32,800 nt of DNA from Desulfosporosinus sp. Tol-M. GTDB taxonomy: Bacteria; Bacillota; Desulfitobacteriia; Desulfitobacteriales; Desulfitobacteriaceae. The stretch covers positions 1-32,800 of the forward strand of contig JQID01000113.1 of the NCBI GenBank assembly GCA_000770645.1. The letters run 5' to 3'. This document shows, piece by piece, positions 25,331 through 32,800 of the stretch. The notes under the pieces were generated by a model. The model had not been told where the DNA came from. It searched no databases and saw only the letters and a list, made by a program, of their open reading frames with translations. The number at the start of each line of letters is the position of its first letter. Position 1 is the stretch's first letter. The position numbers and the translations under genes are program-made.

Positions 25331-26025
25331 CGATGCCCAAGGTCAGTGTAGTTATACCCACGTATAATTATGCACAATATGTGGGCATTGCGGTAAAAAG
25401 TGTCCTTGATCAGAGTTATCCGAACCTGGAGATCTTTGTTGTTGATGATGGCTCAACGGATAAAACACAAGAAGTCCTGATGCCGTATATACCTTGGATT
25501 CATTATTATTATAAGGATAATGGGGGAACCGCCAGCGCTTTGAACTTTGGCATTACCCGTGCAACAGGAAAATACGTTTGCTGGTTGAGTTCAGATGATA
25601 TTTTTTTACCCGATAAGGTCGCCAAACAGGTAGCTTTAATGGAGAAAGAGCCGGGGCTGGGATTCAGTTATACCAGTTTTGTGGTGATTGATGGAGCAGG
25701 AAGTAAGCAATATGAGGTGCACTCTCCGTTCTATCGAGATCAGAGGGAGATGGTCACCAAGTTGATCGAAGGCTGTTTTATCAATGGATCTTCCGTCATG
25801 ATCCGCAAGGCTGCCCTGGATCAGGTGGGGTTCTTTGATGAAAGTATGACGACGGTGCACGACTATGAGTTGTGGTTCCGTCTGCTTCGAAGTTATCCGT
25901 GCGGATTTCTTGATGAACTGCTTTTAGGTTATCGTTGGCACGGTCAAAATGGGAGTTTATTTGTGCCGCCAAACTTTACAGAACCAGCTATAAAGAGGGC
26001 GCGGCAGCTTTTCCCTGGCCTATAA
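25327..26025 (+). CDS. GT2 glycosyltransferase
   Basis: 232 residues from the ATG at 25327, which overlaps the previous stop as ATGA and has GGAGGGAG upstream; an in-frame ATG at 25294 has no advantage. Single GT-A domain: SVVIPTYNYAQYV, VVDDGSTDKT (nucleotide-binding), LSSDDIFLPDKV (DxD-like), SSVMIRKAAL and HDYELWFRLL. A small inverting family 2 enzyme, expected to add one sugar to a lipid- or protein-linked acceptor. No membrane helices, so it relies on partners or a soluble acceptor. Confidence 0.87.
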   Translation: MTMPKVSVVIPTYNYAQYVGIAVKSVLDQSYPNLEIFVVDDGSTDKTQEVLMPYIPWIHYYYKDNGGTASALNFGITRATGKYVCWLSSDDIFLPDKVAKQVALMEKEPGLGFSYTSFVVIDGAGSKQYEVHSPFYRDQREMVTKLIEGCFINGSSVMIRKAALDQVGFFDESMTTVHDYELWFRLLRSYPCGFLDELLLGYRWHGQNGSLFVPPNFTEPAIKRARQLFPGL

Positions 26026-26074
26026 GAAAGTATAAGTTATTGGAGTTCAGTGTAAAAAGGAGCGTGAAAACGAC

Positions 26075-26959
26075 ATGAGCAAGGTATTGATCTTGGGAGG
26101 GTCAGGGATGTTAGGGCATACCCTGTTTCGCTATCTTGCAGGGAATCCTGGTCTTGATGTCTTTGCTACGGTTCGATCTGCGCAGGAATTAGTCAGTTGG
26201 TTACCAAAGGATCAGCTCAAGAAGGTGCGCCGAGATGTGGATATAAATCAAACAGATCGTCTTGTGCAGGTTTTCGCCGATGTATTGCCAGATTTTGTCA
26301 TCAACTGCATCGGCATCATCAAGCAAATACCTGAGGCGGAAGACCCCTTAGTAACAATAACCGGTAACGCACTTTTGCCGCATCGCATCGCTTTGCTTTG
26401 CGGGGCGGTAGGTGCGCGCATGATCCATATCAGTACAGATTGTGTCTTTGATGGAGAGAAAGGGAGCTATGCAGAAAGTGATCTTTCCAATGCCACCGAT
26501 CTTTATGGCAGAACTAAACTTCTTGGTGAGGTAGACTACCCGCATTGTGTTACCTTGCGCACATCAATAATTGGACATGAACTGAAAGGCAGCTATGGTT
26601 TAGTCGAATGGTTTCTAAGTCAGAAAGAAAAAGTACGGGGTTTCAAAAAGGTCATATATTCCGGCTTTCCAACGGTTGAATTATCTCGAATTATCGGGGA
26701 TTTTGTGATCCCTAATCCGGGGATGTCGGGGCTTTACCACGTATCCTCAGATCCTATTTCTAAATACGAGTTACTTCAACTGATCAATGTTCAATACGGT
26801 AAAAAAATAGAGATCGAACCGGAGGACAGTTTTTACCTGGATCGATCGTTAGATTCATCAAGCTTCCGTTCTTTAACGGGCTACAATCCGCCGATCTGGA
26901 CGGAGCTGGTGCGCAGAATGCATCAAGATTATTTACAAGGCCCATATCAAAAGGGTTAA
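26075..26959 (+). CDS. RmlD-like SDR reductase (NDP-4-keto-sugar reductase type)
   Basis: 294 residues. Landmarks: VLILGGSGMLGHTLFRYL (NADPH-binding loop), VINCIGIIKQI, HISTDCVFDG, YGRTK (catalytic Tyr/Lys), LRTSIIGHE. This is the RmlD/substrate-binding SDR type that reduces the C4 keto group of an NDP-4-keto-6-deoxy sugar. AAAAGGAGCG precedes the ATG. It is followed 17 nt later by a CapE/WbjB-like 4,6-dehydratase, which would supply the 4-keto substrate. It lacks the C-terminal cupin of CapF, so it is not a CapF equivalent. A UDP-6-deoxy-HexNAc such as a QuiNAc or FucNAc type is the likely product class; this is inference. Confidence 0.75.
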   Translation: MSKVLILGGSGMLGHTLFRYLAGNPGLDVFATVRSAQELVSWLPKDQLKKVRRDVDINQTDRLVQVFADVLPDFVINCIGIIKQIPEAEDPLVTITGNALLPHRIALLCGAVGARMIHISTDCVFDGEKGSYAESDLSNATDLYGRTKLLGEVDYPHCVTLRTSIIGHELKGSYGLVEWFLSQKEKVRGFKKVIYSGFPTVELSRIIGDFVIPNPGMSGLYHVSSDPISKYELLQLINVQYGKKIEIEPEDSFYLDRSLDSSSFRSLTGYNPPIWTELVRRMHQDYLQGPYQKG

Positions 26960-26976
26960 GCCAAGGGGGAAGAATA

Positions 26977-28041
26977 ATGGAACTTTTCGATAACAAGGTG
27001 ATTGTGATTACCGGAGGTACAGGTTCACTTGGCAAAGTGTTAACCCGTAGGCTTTTACAAAAAGAACTTGGTTCCCCTAAGAAAATTATCATCTTTTCGC
27101 GTGATGAAGCTAAGCAGCATGCTATGCGGGTCGAATACCAGCATAAACAAAATGTGACCGATGAAGTGATCTATGACAATTTTGCTCGCTTAATCGAGTT
27201 TAGAATTGGGGATATCCGGGATTATCATTCCGTCTGTTCTGCCTTGAGGGGTGCAGACATTGTCATCAATGCCGCTGCTCTAAAGCAGGTGCCTTCCTGT
27301 GAGTATTTTCCGTATGAAGCGGTTCAGACCAATGTGCTTGGTCCGGAAAATATAATACGAGCCATTGGTGAAAATAGTCTTAAAGTTGAAACTGTTGTCG
27401 GAGTCTCTACGGATAAAGCCTGTAAACCGGTCAATGCCATGGGGATCTCCAAGGCTATGCAAGAGCGGATCTTGATCGCTGCGAATGTGATGCTTCCCAA
27501 GACGAGGTTTATTTGTGTGCGCTATGGTAACGTGCTTGCCTCGAGGGGGTCTGTCATCCCTTTATTTCATGAACAACTTAAGCACGGAGGGCCGATAACA
27601 ATTACGACCAAGGAAATGACGAGATTTTTATTGCCCTTGGAAAGTGCCGTGGATACAATTTTTGCGGTTCTTCAAGGGGCTAAGCCCGGTGAAATATTTA
27701 TACCGAAAATCCCCGCGGCCCGGATCGGTGATCTTGCCAAGGTTTTAATCGGAGATCGAACAATAGCTATTAACTATACGGGAATCCGTCCCGGCGAAAA
27801 GGTCCATGAAATATTGATTTCGGAAGAAGAGGCGTGGCGAGCGTATGATCGTGGTGATTATTATGCGATTAAGCCGATGCTTCCCGAACTGTTTGAGGCG
27901 GAGATGGGCCAACAAGCGTTGTCGAAAGAATATAGCTCCGGTGATTTTCTCATGTCCTTGGAAGAAACAGAAAGCTTGTTAAGAAAACACCACTTGATAC
28001 TCGGGCAAAATAATCAGGAAGAGGGAGAACTCTTGCGATGA
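26977..28041 (+). CDS. UDP-GlcNAc 4,6-dehydratase, CapE/WbjB/FlaA1-like
   Basis: 354 residues. Landmarks: VIVITGGTGSLGKVLTRRLL, IFSRDEAKQHAMR, GDIRDYHSV, NAAALKQVPSCEYFPYEAV, VSTDKACKPVNAMGISKAM, VRYGNVLASRGSVIPLF and TRFLLPLESAV. These are typical of the short CapD/PseB/CapE group. The catalytic motif is MxxxK, a known variant of the SDR YxxxK in this group. It removes water from UDP-GlcNAc to a 4-keto-6-deoxy intermediate, possibly with C5 inversion; retaining or inverting cannot be told from sequence alone. The stop overlaps the start of the giant glycosyltransferase gene (ATGA). Confidence 0.85.
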   Translation: MELFDNKVIVITGGTGSLGKVLTRRLLQKELGSPKKIIIFSRDEAKQHAMRVEYQHKQNVTDEVIYDNFARLIEFRIGDIRDYHSVCSALRGADIVINAAALKQVPSCEYFPYEAVQTNVLGPENIIRAIGENSLKVETVVGVSTDKACKPVNAMGISKAMQERILIAANVMLPKTRFICVRYGNVLASRGSVIPLFHEQLKHGGPITITTKEMTRFLLPLESAVDTIFAVLQGAKPGEIFIPKIPAARIGDLAKVLIGDRTIAINYTGIRPGEKVHEILISEEEAWRAYDRGDYYAIKPMLPELFEAEMGQQALSKEYSSGDFLMSLEETESLLRKHHLILGQNNQEEGELLR

Positions 28042-31000
28042 ACTATAGAATTGTGGGTATTTGTCAAATATTTAATGAACTGCTCAAAGGGAATTTGGAG
28101 AGGTTCGTGCGTTATATCCAACCGCTCGTGGAGAGCTTGGTTGTCTATGATGATGGGAGTACGGACGGCAGCTATGAATATATGTTGACCCAAACACCCT
28201 ATGTTCTTCGGTCAACAAAAAATGATTTTGCCAACGAGCGTAGTCATAAGCAACTCGTGTTACAGGAAGCTTTAAAGCTGAGCCCGGATTTTATTTTATG
28301 GCTGGATGCGGACGAAGTATTGACAGCCAATGCCGTAGAGCATCTTCAAGAGATGTGTCAACTATGTGAGGAACAGCAATTTGATGCGGTATGTTTTCAT
28401 GAAATCAACTTATGGCGCAGTCATTCCTGGAGGCGGCTGGATAGCTTATTTGATACAGGTTGGTTCTGTCGTCTCTGGCGGGTTGTCCCAGGACTAAGCT
28501 TTGAAGAAGCTAAACCAGGACTTCATCAACCGCCTTATCCTTCCACAATACGAACTATGATGTGGACGGAAAAAATCCAAGTCCTGCATTACGGCTTTTC
28601 CTCCAAACAACGCCTGGCGCATAAGTATCTTGTTTATAGATCGCACGGACAACGAGGGTATGAGATGCTTGATCGTTTAATCAGTGAAGAACAGTTGGTC
28701 GTGGAGAAAGTTCATCAGCATTTCTTCCCGGAAGGCTTGTGGGTGGATGACGGGCAGCCTGCGCCATTAACTTTTGCGGAGTCTTTAGCCTATGTCGAAC
28801 AATACCGGGAAGAAGTCTTTAAACCAAAATTCAGCCTGATTTGTTTAGTCTACAAGAGTGTCGAATGGTTGAAATTCGTTCATGAGCAGGTCTTTCAATA
28901 TACAGATATGACGGATAAGGAGTTTTTCTTCATAGCGAATGATGCGAACTCCACAGTGCTCACCTATCTGCGGGATAACTATATCCCTCATTACGTTTAT
29001 ACAAATACTCCCCAGCAGCAAACAGAATGGTTTATCAACAATGTTTATCGAGCATACAATTATGCAGCCGGCAAGGCGCGGGGAGATTTTGTCGTTTTCA
29101 TCAATTCGGATATGGCGTTTACGCCAGGTTGGTTTGATAGTCTATGGCAGGCCTATAATGGGGAGAATTGTGTCTCCTCTCGATTAGTGGAGTCCGGGAA
29201 GCTGCGAAGCGGTCAATACGGTGTGGAAAGAGATTTCGGTCGGGATTATAAGGCATACCAGGAAATAGAATTTCAACAGTATGCCCACAATTTAGCGGAG
29301 TCCAAAGTGGTTGATGGCGGTCTCTATATGCCCCTCTTCATCCGAAAGGAACATTTTGAGCGGGTTGGGGGTTATCCGGAAGGAAATATTGTCCCAGGCA
29401 GCGATTTCCATCATCCGGTCATTGCTCGACTTGGAGAAGCATGTATCTCAGGGGATAATGTCTTGATGTTGAAACTGAAGGCCCAAGGGATTAGGCATCA
29501 AACAGCGTTTGATAGCATTGTTTATCATTTTCAGTGTGGGGAGTTGGATAGCCCGGGAACGGCAGATGTTGTATCGAAAAAAATCAAGGTAGCGGTATGT
29601 AATGACCTAGTCACAGGGTCCATGGGGGAAAAGGTCCTATGGAATTTTCTCCTGGAAGCCTTACCTGCCTCTGTGGGTATCGATATGTATCTTGCAGGCA
29701 GCCAAGGGGATTATGCGGCAAATGCCCGGGATTATATTCAGGCGCATTACCCGGAGGTAGAAGTCATCATTCAAAATGCTACGTTTATTAATACGGTTGA
29801 TCAATCTCGTTATACAATCGCGTTTTTACAGGACAATCTTAGGTCAATGGGCTGGGCAAACGTGCAACAAGAAGAAAATTTACGGCGGGCAGCGAAACTC
29901 GTTACCAATTCCTTGCAAACGGCATTGTCTTATCCGGAGTATGACTTTGAGATAATACCGGTGGGTGTTGATTTGGAACTCTTTAAGCCCCTTGACAAAA
30001 GGGAAGTCCGCCGGGAACTCGGATTTGGTCCAGGGCGAATAGGTATCTTTGTCGGAGATTTTACTGAGGTTAAAGGGTGGAGCAAAGTCCGCGCCTGTAT
30101 TGAACGACATCCCGAGATCACTTGGATTTTAGTTTCCAAAGCAGAAGAAACTTATGCCGCGGCTAATGTACGGGTGTTTAACAGAATTTCACAGACCCTC
30201 CTGGTTAAGCTCTTAAACTGTGCGGATTTCTTCATTATCGGTTCACCCGTTGAGACTCAGTGTTTGGCAGCTATTGAAGCCTGTTTGTGTGATGTTCCGG
30301 TGATTATGCGGCAGGTAGGCATCTTTAAGGATTATAGCGAAGAAGAGCGTGCAGAGTGCGGAATTTTTGGGGAGGACTTCGAAGCGGCTCTTCAAGAATT
30401 ACCAAACCGTACCTTCTCTCCCCGGCGAATCATGATTGAGAAGAAACTATCTACTCAGGATTCCATGCAAAAATGGCACAATTTGCTAACGACTGACTTT
30501 CAACAACTCATGGGTGTAAAAAAAACGATAAAAGCAAAAGTAGAACCGGTAAATAACCATCATAAAGTATCCATTATTATGACAACATTTCAGAGAATGC
30601 ATTTGTTGAAATGGGGTCTATATTCATTATCTCAACAGGCAATACCCTTTGATTTTGAAACCATCGTGGTTAACGATGGATTACAAGACGAAACTGAGGA
30701 GATCTGTAACGAGTATAAGGAGAAACTTAATCTGAAATATATATTTACCGGACAAAGAAATCTGGAAGCTGAGCCGGTTTGGCGAATTCCCGGCTTTGCA
30801 ATCAATATTGGAGTCAAACAATCGTCCGGAGATATTTTAGTCCTCTGTTGCGCTGAAATGTTCCATATCAACCAAACGATTGCAGGTCTTACCAGGTCTA
30901 TCCTGGATCATTCTAAATTGTTGGGAATTCCCGTTGGGAAAGATGATCGTGATGGAGCTTTTCTCGGGCATATTCATGAGCAGAATGGGATGTTTGAATT

Positions 31001-31328
31001 AGATATCTTAAATAAATGTACTGGCTTGGATACGAGAATGCCGTTCTTAATGGCAATGCATCGCCAACAGTTTTTTGAGATTGGGGGATATGACGAAGAT
31101 TTTGTGGGAATTGCCTATGATGACAGTGATTTTATCGAGCGACTATTGAGAAATGGTTGCAGTTATTGTCAGACGGATGCGATAACAGTGCACTTGTTTC
31201 ATCCCCGAGCACAAGATTATTATGAGGATCCTCCGGAGTGGGAATATAATAAAAACTTATACTTCTCCAGGATGGGTACTATTGTAAGGAACGTTGGGAG
31301 AGAATGGGGTAAATTGGAACAACTTTAA
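28038..31328 (+). CDS. Giant multidomain glycosyltransferase (GT2-GT2-GT4-GT2)
   Basis: 1096 residues with four recognisable modules. (1) About 1-260: GT2 with VVYDDGSTDG at 36-45 and LWLDADE at 87-93. (2) About 263-505: GT2-like with FSLICLVYKS and VFINSDMAFTPGWFDSLW. (3) About 515-820: GT-B, GT4-like, with IPVGVDLELF, GIFVGDFTEVKGW and ETQCLAAIEACLCDVP. (4) About 842-1090: GT2 with VSIIMTTFQRMHLL, IVVNDGLQDET and DEDFVGIAYDDSDF. Such chains usually build a repeating or multi-sugar glycan in successive steps. It is the last gene of the operon and ATGA-coupled to the CapE-like gene. No transmembrane segment is obvious. Donors and acceptor are unknown. Confidence 0.82.
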   Translation: MNYRIVGICQIFNELLKGNLERFVRYIQPLVESLVVYDDGSTDGSYEYMLTQTPYVLRSTKNDFANERSHKQLVLQEALKLSPDFILWLDADEVLTANAVEHLQEMCQLCEEQQFDAVCFHEINLWRSHSWRRLDSLFDTGWFCRLWRVVPGLSFEEAKPGLHQPPYPSTIRTMMWTEKIQVLHYGFSSKQRLAHKYLVYRSHGQRGYEMLDRLISEEQLVVEKVHQHFFPEGLWVDDGQPAPLTFAESLAYVEQYREEVFKPKFSLICLVYKSVEWLKFVHEQVFQYTDMTDKEFFFIANDANSTVLTYLRDNYIPHYVYTNTPQQQTEWFINNVYRAYNYAAGKARGDFVVFINSDMAFTPGWFDSLWQAYNGENCVSSRLVESGKLRSGQYGVERDFGRDYKAYQEIEFQQYAHNLAESKVVDGGLYMPLFIRKEHFERVGGYPEGNIVPGSDFHHPVIARLGEACISGDNVLMLKLKAQGIRHQTAFDSIVYHFQCGELDSPGTADVVSKKIKVAVCNDLVTGSMGEKVLWNFLLEALPASVGIDMYLAGSQGDYAANARDYIQAHYPEVEVIIQNATFINTVDQSRYTIAFLQDNLRSMGWANVQQEENLRRAAKLVTNSLQTALSYPEYDFEIIPVGVDLELFKPLDKREVRRELGFGPGRIGIFVGDFTEVKGWSKVRACIERHPEITWILVSKAEETYAAANVRVFNRISQTLLVKLLNCADFFIIGSPVETQCLAAIEACLCDVPVIMRQVGIFKDYSEEERAECGIFGEDFEAALQELPNRTFSPRRIMIEKKLSTQDSMQKWHNLLTTDFQQLMGVKKTIKAKVEPVNNHHKVSIIMTTFQRMHLLKWGLYSLSQQAIPFDFETIVVNDGLQDETEEICNEYKEKLNLKYIFTGQRNLEAEPVWRIPGFAINIGVKQSSGDILVLCCAEMFHINQTIAGLTRSILDHSKLLGIPVGKDDRDGAFLGHIHEQNGMFELDILNKCTGLDTRMPFLMAMHRQQFFEIGGYDEDFVGIAYDDSDFIERLLRNGCSYCQTDAITVHLFHPRAQDYYEDPPEWEYNKNLYFSRMGTIVRNVGREWGKLEQL

Positions 31329-31399
31329 ATGCTTGTCATATATTGGAAGTGAGGGGGGAGCCAGTCCCTCTATCAAGAAAAATTGTGGGAGGCAATGTA

Positions 31400-31727
31400 A
31401 TGGACGAGCGAGAATTAAAACTATTCCAAGCTATTCCAAGAGGTACAAGATTCGGTTCAACAATATAAGCCTAACTGTGGTTGCAAGATATGCCCGCAAG
31501 GTGGTAAAGGGTTCATTGAAGACAGTTTATTCATTGTAAAACATCACAAAATTATTTGGGCAGTAATCTTGTTTGATGGAACAGCGGCCTTTAAGCAAGT
31601 TTCGCCAGAATGGCTGGAAATATTTTCGGAAATAGTAGTAGATTCCCCGAGTATTTTCGTTGTATTTGATAGGTGTCATAAAATTGTTGAGTGGATTACC
31701 CACCAAGATAAGGTACGCCCTGTTTAA
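31400..31727 (+). pseudogene. Small gene broken by a 10-bp tandem duplication
   Basis: From an ATG at 31400 with GGGAGG upstream the frame reads MDERELKLFQ and then hits a stop after about 22 codons. The cause is an exact tandem copy of CTATTCCAAG (31421-31430 and 31431-31440). Removing one copy restores 318 nt (106 codons), running to TAA 31725-31727. The restored protein is about 105 residues and includes CGCKICPQGG (a CxCxxC cluster) followed by FIEDSLFIVKHHKIIW and a Phe/Val-rich C-terminal half. The downstream part is still coding-like, so the break looks recent. Sequencing error, slippage or a phase-variable switch cannot be excluded. I do not recognise the family. Confidence 0.65.
31421..31440 (+). 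repeat. Perfect 10-bp tandem duplication
   Basis: Two abutting copies of CTATTCCAAG lie inside the small gene starting at 31400. Ten is not a multiple of three, so one copy restores and two copies break the frame. Confidence 0.85.
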
Positions 31728-31804
31728 TTCCCCCCAGATGAACTATAAATAAAAAGACGCACTTAGAATTTGAAAAATACTCAATAAGTAGTTTGTAGGA
31801 AATA

Positions 31805-31835
31805 ACTCCGCATCACGATCAACGTGGTGCGGAGT
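31805..31835. terminator. Strong hairpin, possible terminator
   Basis: ACTCCGCATCACG pairs with CGTGGTGCGGAGT across a 5-nt loop (13 bp with one wobble). The following plus-strand sequence has no T-run and the minus-strand side continues only TATTTCC, so it is not a textbook intrinsic terminator. It sits between the broken small gene and the surface-protein pair and probably isolates them, or it is a transcript-end or regulatory stem. Confidence 0.4.
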
Positions 31836-31941
31836 AGCTGTTATAGGTATGAATTCAAGACTAAAGTTGAATGAAATAAGTAACCAAAAGGGGACAAAAA
31901 TAATAAAATAAACAGATCCATAATTTGGGAGGCGGAGTGAT

Positions 31942-32286
31942 GTGCCATATTTAACAACGGGTTTATTCGATAACACTGCGGTTGCGGGCATTAGACCAAG
32001 TTCAACGCTGTCCGTAAATATTTCAAATGATGATACTTCCACTGTAGCAATTCAAATAGAGGGATTTTTTCAAAGTGGAACGACAAAGGTGAAGTATGTT
32101 GAAGAGTTTTTTACTCTCGCCGCAGGAACAGTGACTTTGAGAAATTATTTTGTTCAATTTGATGCTTTTGAGTTTCAATTCTTTGTTAGCTCAGAGGCAG
32201 TAGAAGTCTCTGTTTGGGGGAAAGACGCAATTGGAAACCTCACAACGGATCATCGGGTAGTTGCCAAAGAGGTTAGAAGCTCTTAA
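31942..32286 (+). CDS. Small surface protein, paralogue of the collagen-like neighbour without a collagen tail
   Basis: 114 residues from GTG 31942, with GGGAGGCGG upstream. The whole protein is a beta-rich domain: LTTGLFDNTAVAGIRPSSTL at the start, [36 protein letters not shown] and VWGKDAIGNLTTDHRVVA. It aligns along its length with the N-terminal 110 residues of the next gene, and the DNA coding for FDAFEFQF is near-identical in both. It stops just where the other begins its Gly-X-Y region. No signal peptide. It probably assembles with the collagen-like protein on the spore or cell surface; this is inference. Confidence 0.7.
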   Translation: MPYLTTGLFDNTAVAGIRPSSTLSVNISNDDTSTVAIQIEGFFQSGTTKVKYVEEFFTLAAGTVTLRNYFVQFDAFEFQFFVSSEAVEVSVWGKDAIGNLTTDHRVVAKEVRSS

Positions 32287-32321
32287 TTAATGCGAAATTA
32301 ATAAATTAAGGAGATGGGGTA

Positions 32322-32800
32322 ATGGCTTTCTTAACTACAGGATTAATCGATAATCCTTTAGTTGCGGGGGTAAGATCAACTTCTACGCTTACGGTCAGGA
32401 TAACAAATGATGATACGGTAACAGCTGTCATTCAAATTTTTGGGTTTTACTTGACGGGAGTTACAAAAACACAGTATGTCCTGGAGTTTTTTACCTTGGC
32501 GCCTGGTGAAGTAGCAACCAGAAACTATTTCGCGCAGTTTGATGCTTTTGAGTTTCAATTTCTAAATAGTTCTGATGCTGTGGAGATTACAGCTTGGGGG
32601 AAAAATGCTGCCGGGAATTTGACAACGGCCCATCGCATGGTTGCTGAAGAATTAGATGTAATCGGTTCAGAGGGAATAACAGGGCCTACAGGACCTCAAG
32701 GAACGCAAGGCATCCAAGGAACCCAGGGCATTCAGGGGACAGCAGGAGTCGACGGAGCTCAGGGTATTCAAGGAACGCAAGGTATCCAAGGGACTCAGGG
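32322..32800 (+). CDS. Collagen-like (BclA-type) surface protein, partial
   Basis: At least 159 residues from ATG 32322 with AAGGAGAT upstream; the frame runs off the right edge. Residues about 1-114 are the same domain as in the preceding gene ([61 protein letters not shown]). From about residue 115 a Gly-X-Y region begins, with GIT, GPT and GPQ followed by mixed GTQ and GIQ triplets, about 15 visible. The Thr-rich triplets are potential O-glycosylation sites, as in the exosporium protein BclA of Bacillus. With the glycan genes beside it, it is the best candidate acceptor in the window; this is inference. The end and any C-terminal domain are not seen. Confidence 0.8.
   Translation, partial: MAFLTTGLIDNPLVAGVRSTSTLTVRITNDDTVTAVIQIFGFYLTGVTKTQYVLEFFTLAPGEVATRNYFAQFDAFEFQFLNSSDAVEITAWGKNAAGNLTTAHRMVAEELDVIGSEGITGPTGPQGTQGIQGTQGIQGTAGVDGAQGIQGTQGIQGTQ
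32664..32800 (+). repeat. Gly-X-Y collagen-like coding repeat
   Basis: Nine-nucleotide units of the CAAGGAACG/CAAGGCATC type encode GTQ and GIQ triplets. Interruptions GTA, GVD and GAQ break the monotony. The repeat reaches the window edge, so its full length is unknown; it can be expected to vary between strains. Confidence 0.8.

Noticed and set aside
31421..31440. Programmed ribosomal frameshift at the duplicated 10-mer
   Set aside because: No slippery heptamer or downstream pseudoknot is visible. The exact tandem duplication explains the frame change more simply.

Overview
The window reads as part of a spore-forming, moderate-GC Firmicute, most likely a Desulfosporosinus/Desulfitobacterium-type clostridium. 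This is inferred from strong GGAGG-type ribosome sites, ATGA-coupled operons, a CgeB-like spore-surface glycosyltransferase, a YVTN beta-propeller protein and a collagen-like (Gly-X-Y) exosporium-type protein. It is almost entirely a surface-glycan island. No rRNA, tRNA, CRISPR array or transposase was seen.

Layout. (1) 1-411: the end of a VSGTV-type repetitive surface protein. (2) 492-12922: a nonulosonic (legionaminic-type) acid block. A minus-strand operon (4553 to 492) carries a PtmE-like CBS/nucleotidyltransferase, a LegF/NeuA-like CMP-sugar synthetase and a Maf-type glycosyltransferase fused to a KdsC-like HAD phosphatase. Divergent from it runs a plus-strand set: radical SAM protein, remnant of a lost gene, PLP aminotransferase, FemAB/GNAT-like transferase, NeuB/LegI and NeuC/LegG. 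Facing that is a minus-strand pair, LegB then LegC. Together they cover most steps from a GDP-amino sugar to a CMP-nonulosonate plus its transfer; a conventional LegH acetyltransferase is not seen. (3) 13112-19898, minus strand: three glycosyltransferases (one CgeB-like, one TuaH-like), a YVTN propeller protein, a second propeller/coiled-coil protein, and, between that protein and CgeB, a small DUF1858-like redox domain interrupted by one in-frame TGA exactly where the family has a cysteine. This is a candidate selenoprotein. (4) 19899-22541: two further GT4 enzymes with unusual hairpin-rich intergenic DNA. (5) 22677-31328, plus strand: a second sugar operon with a second LegB-like dehydratase, a sugar-1-phosphate nucleotidyltransferase, three more SDR sugar-nucleotide enzymes, a GT2, and a 1096-residue protein with four glycosyltransferase domains. 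(6) 31400-32800: a small gene broken by a 10-bp tandem duplication, then two tandem paralogous surface proteins, the second with a collagen-like tail that runs off the window.

Working model (inference): the sugar enzymes build legionaminic-type and deoxy-amino-sugar nucleotides, the many glycosyltransferases assemble glycans, and the repetitive or collagen-like proteins at both ends are likely acceptors on the spore or cell surface. The items most worth testing are the in-frame-TGA gene at 15132-15362, the Maf-HAD fusion at 492-2825 and the 10-bp duplication pseudogene at 31400-31727.
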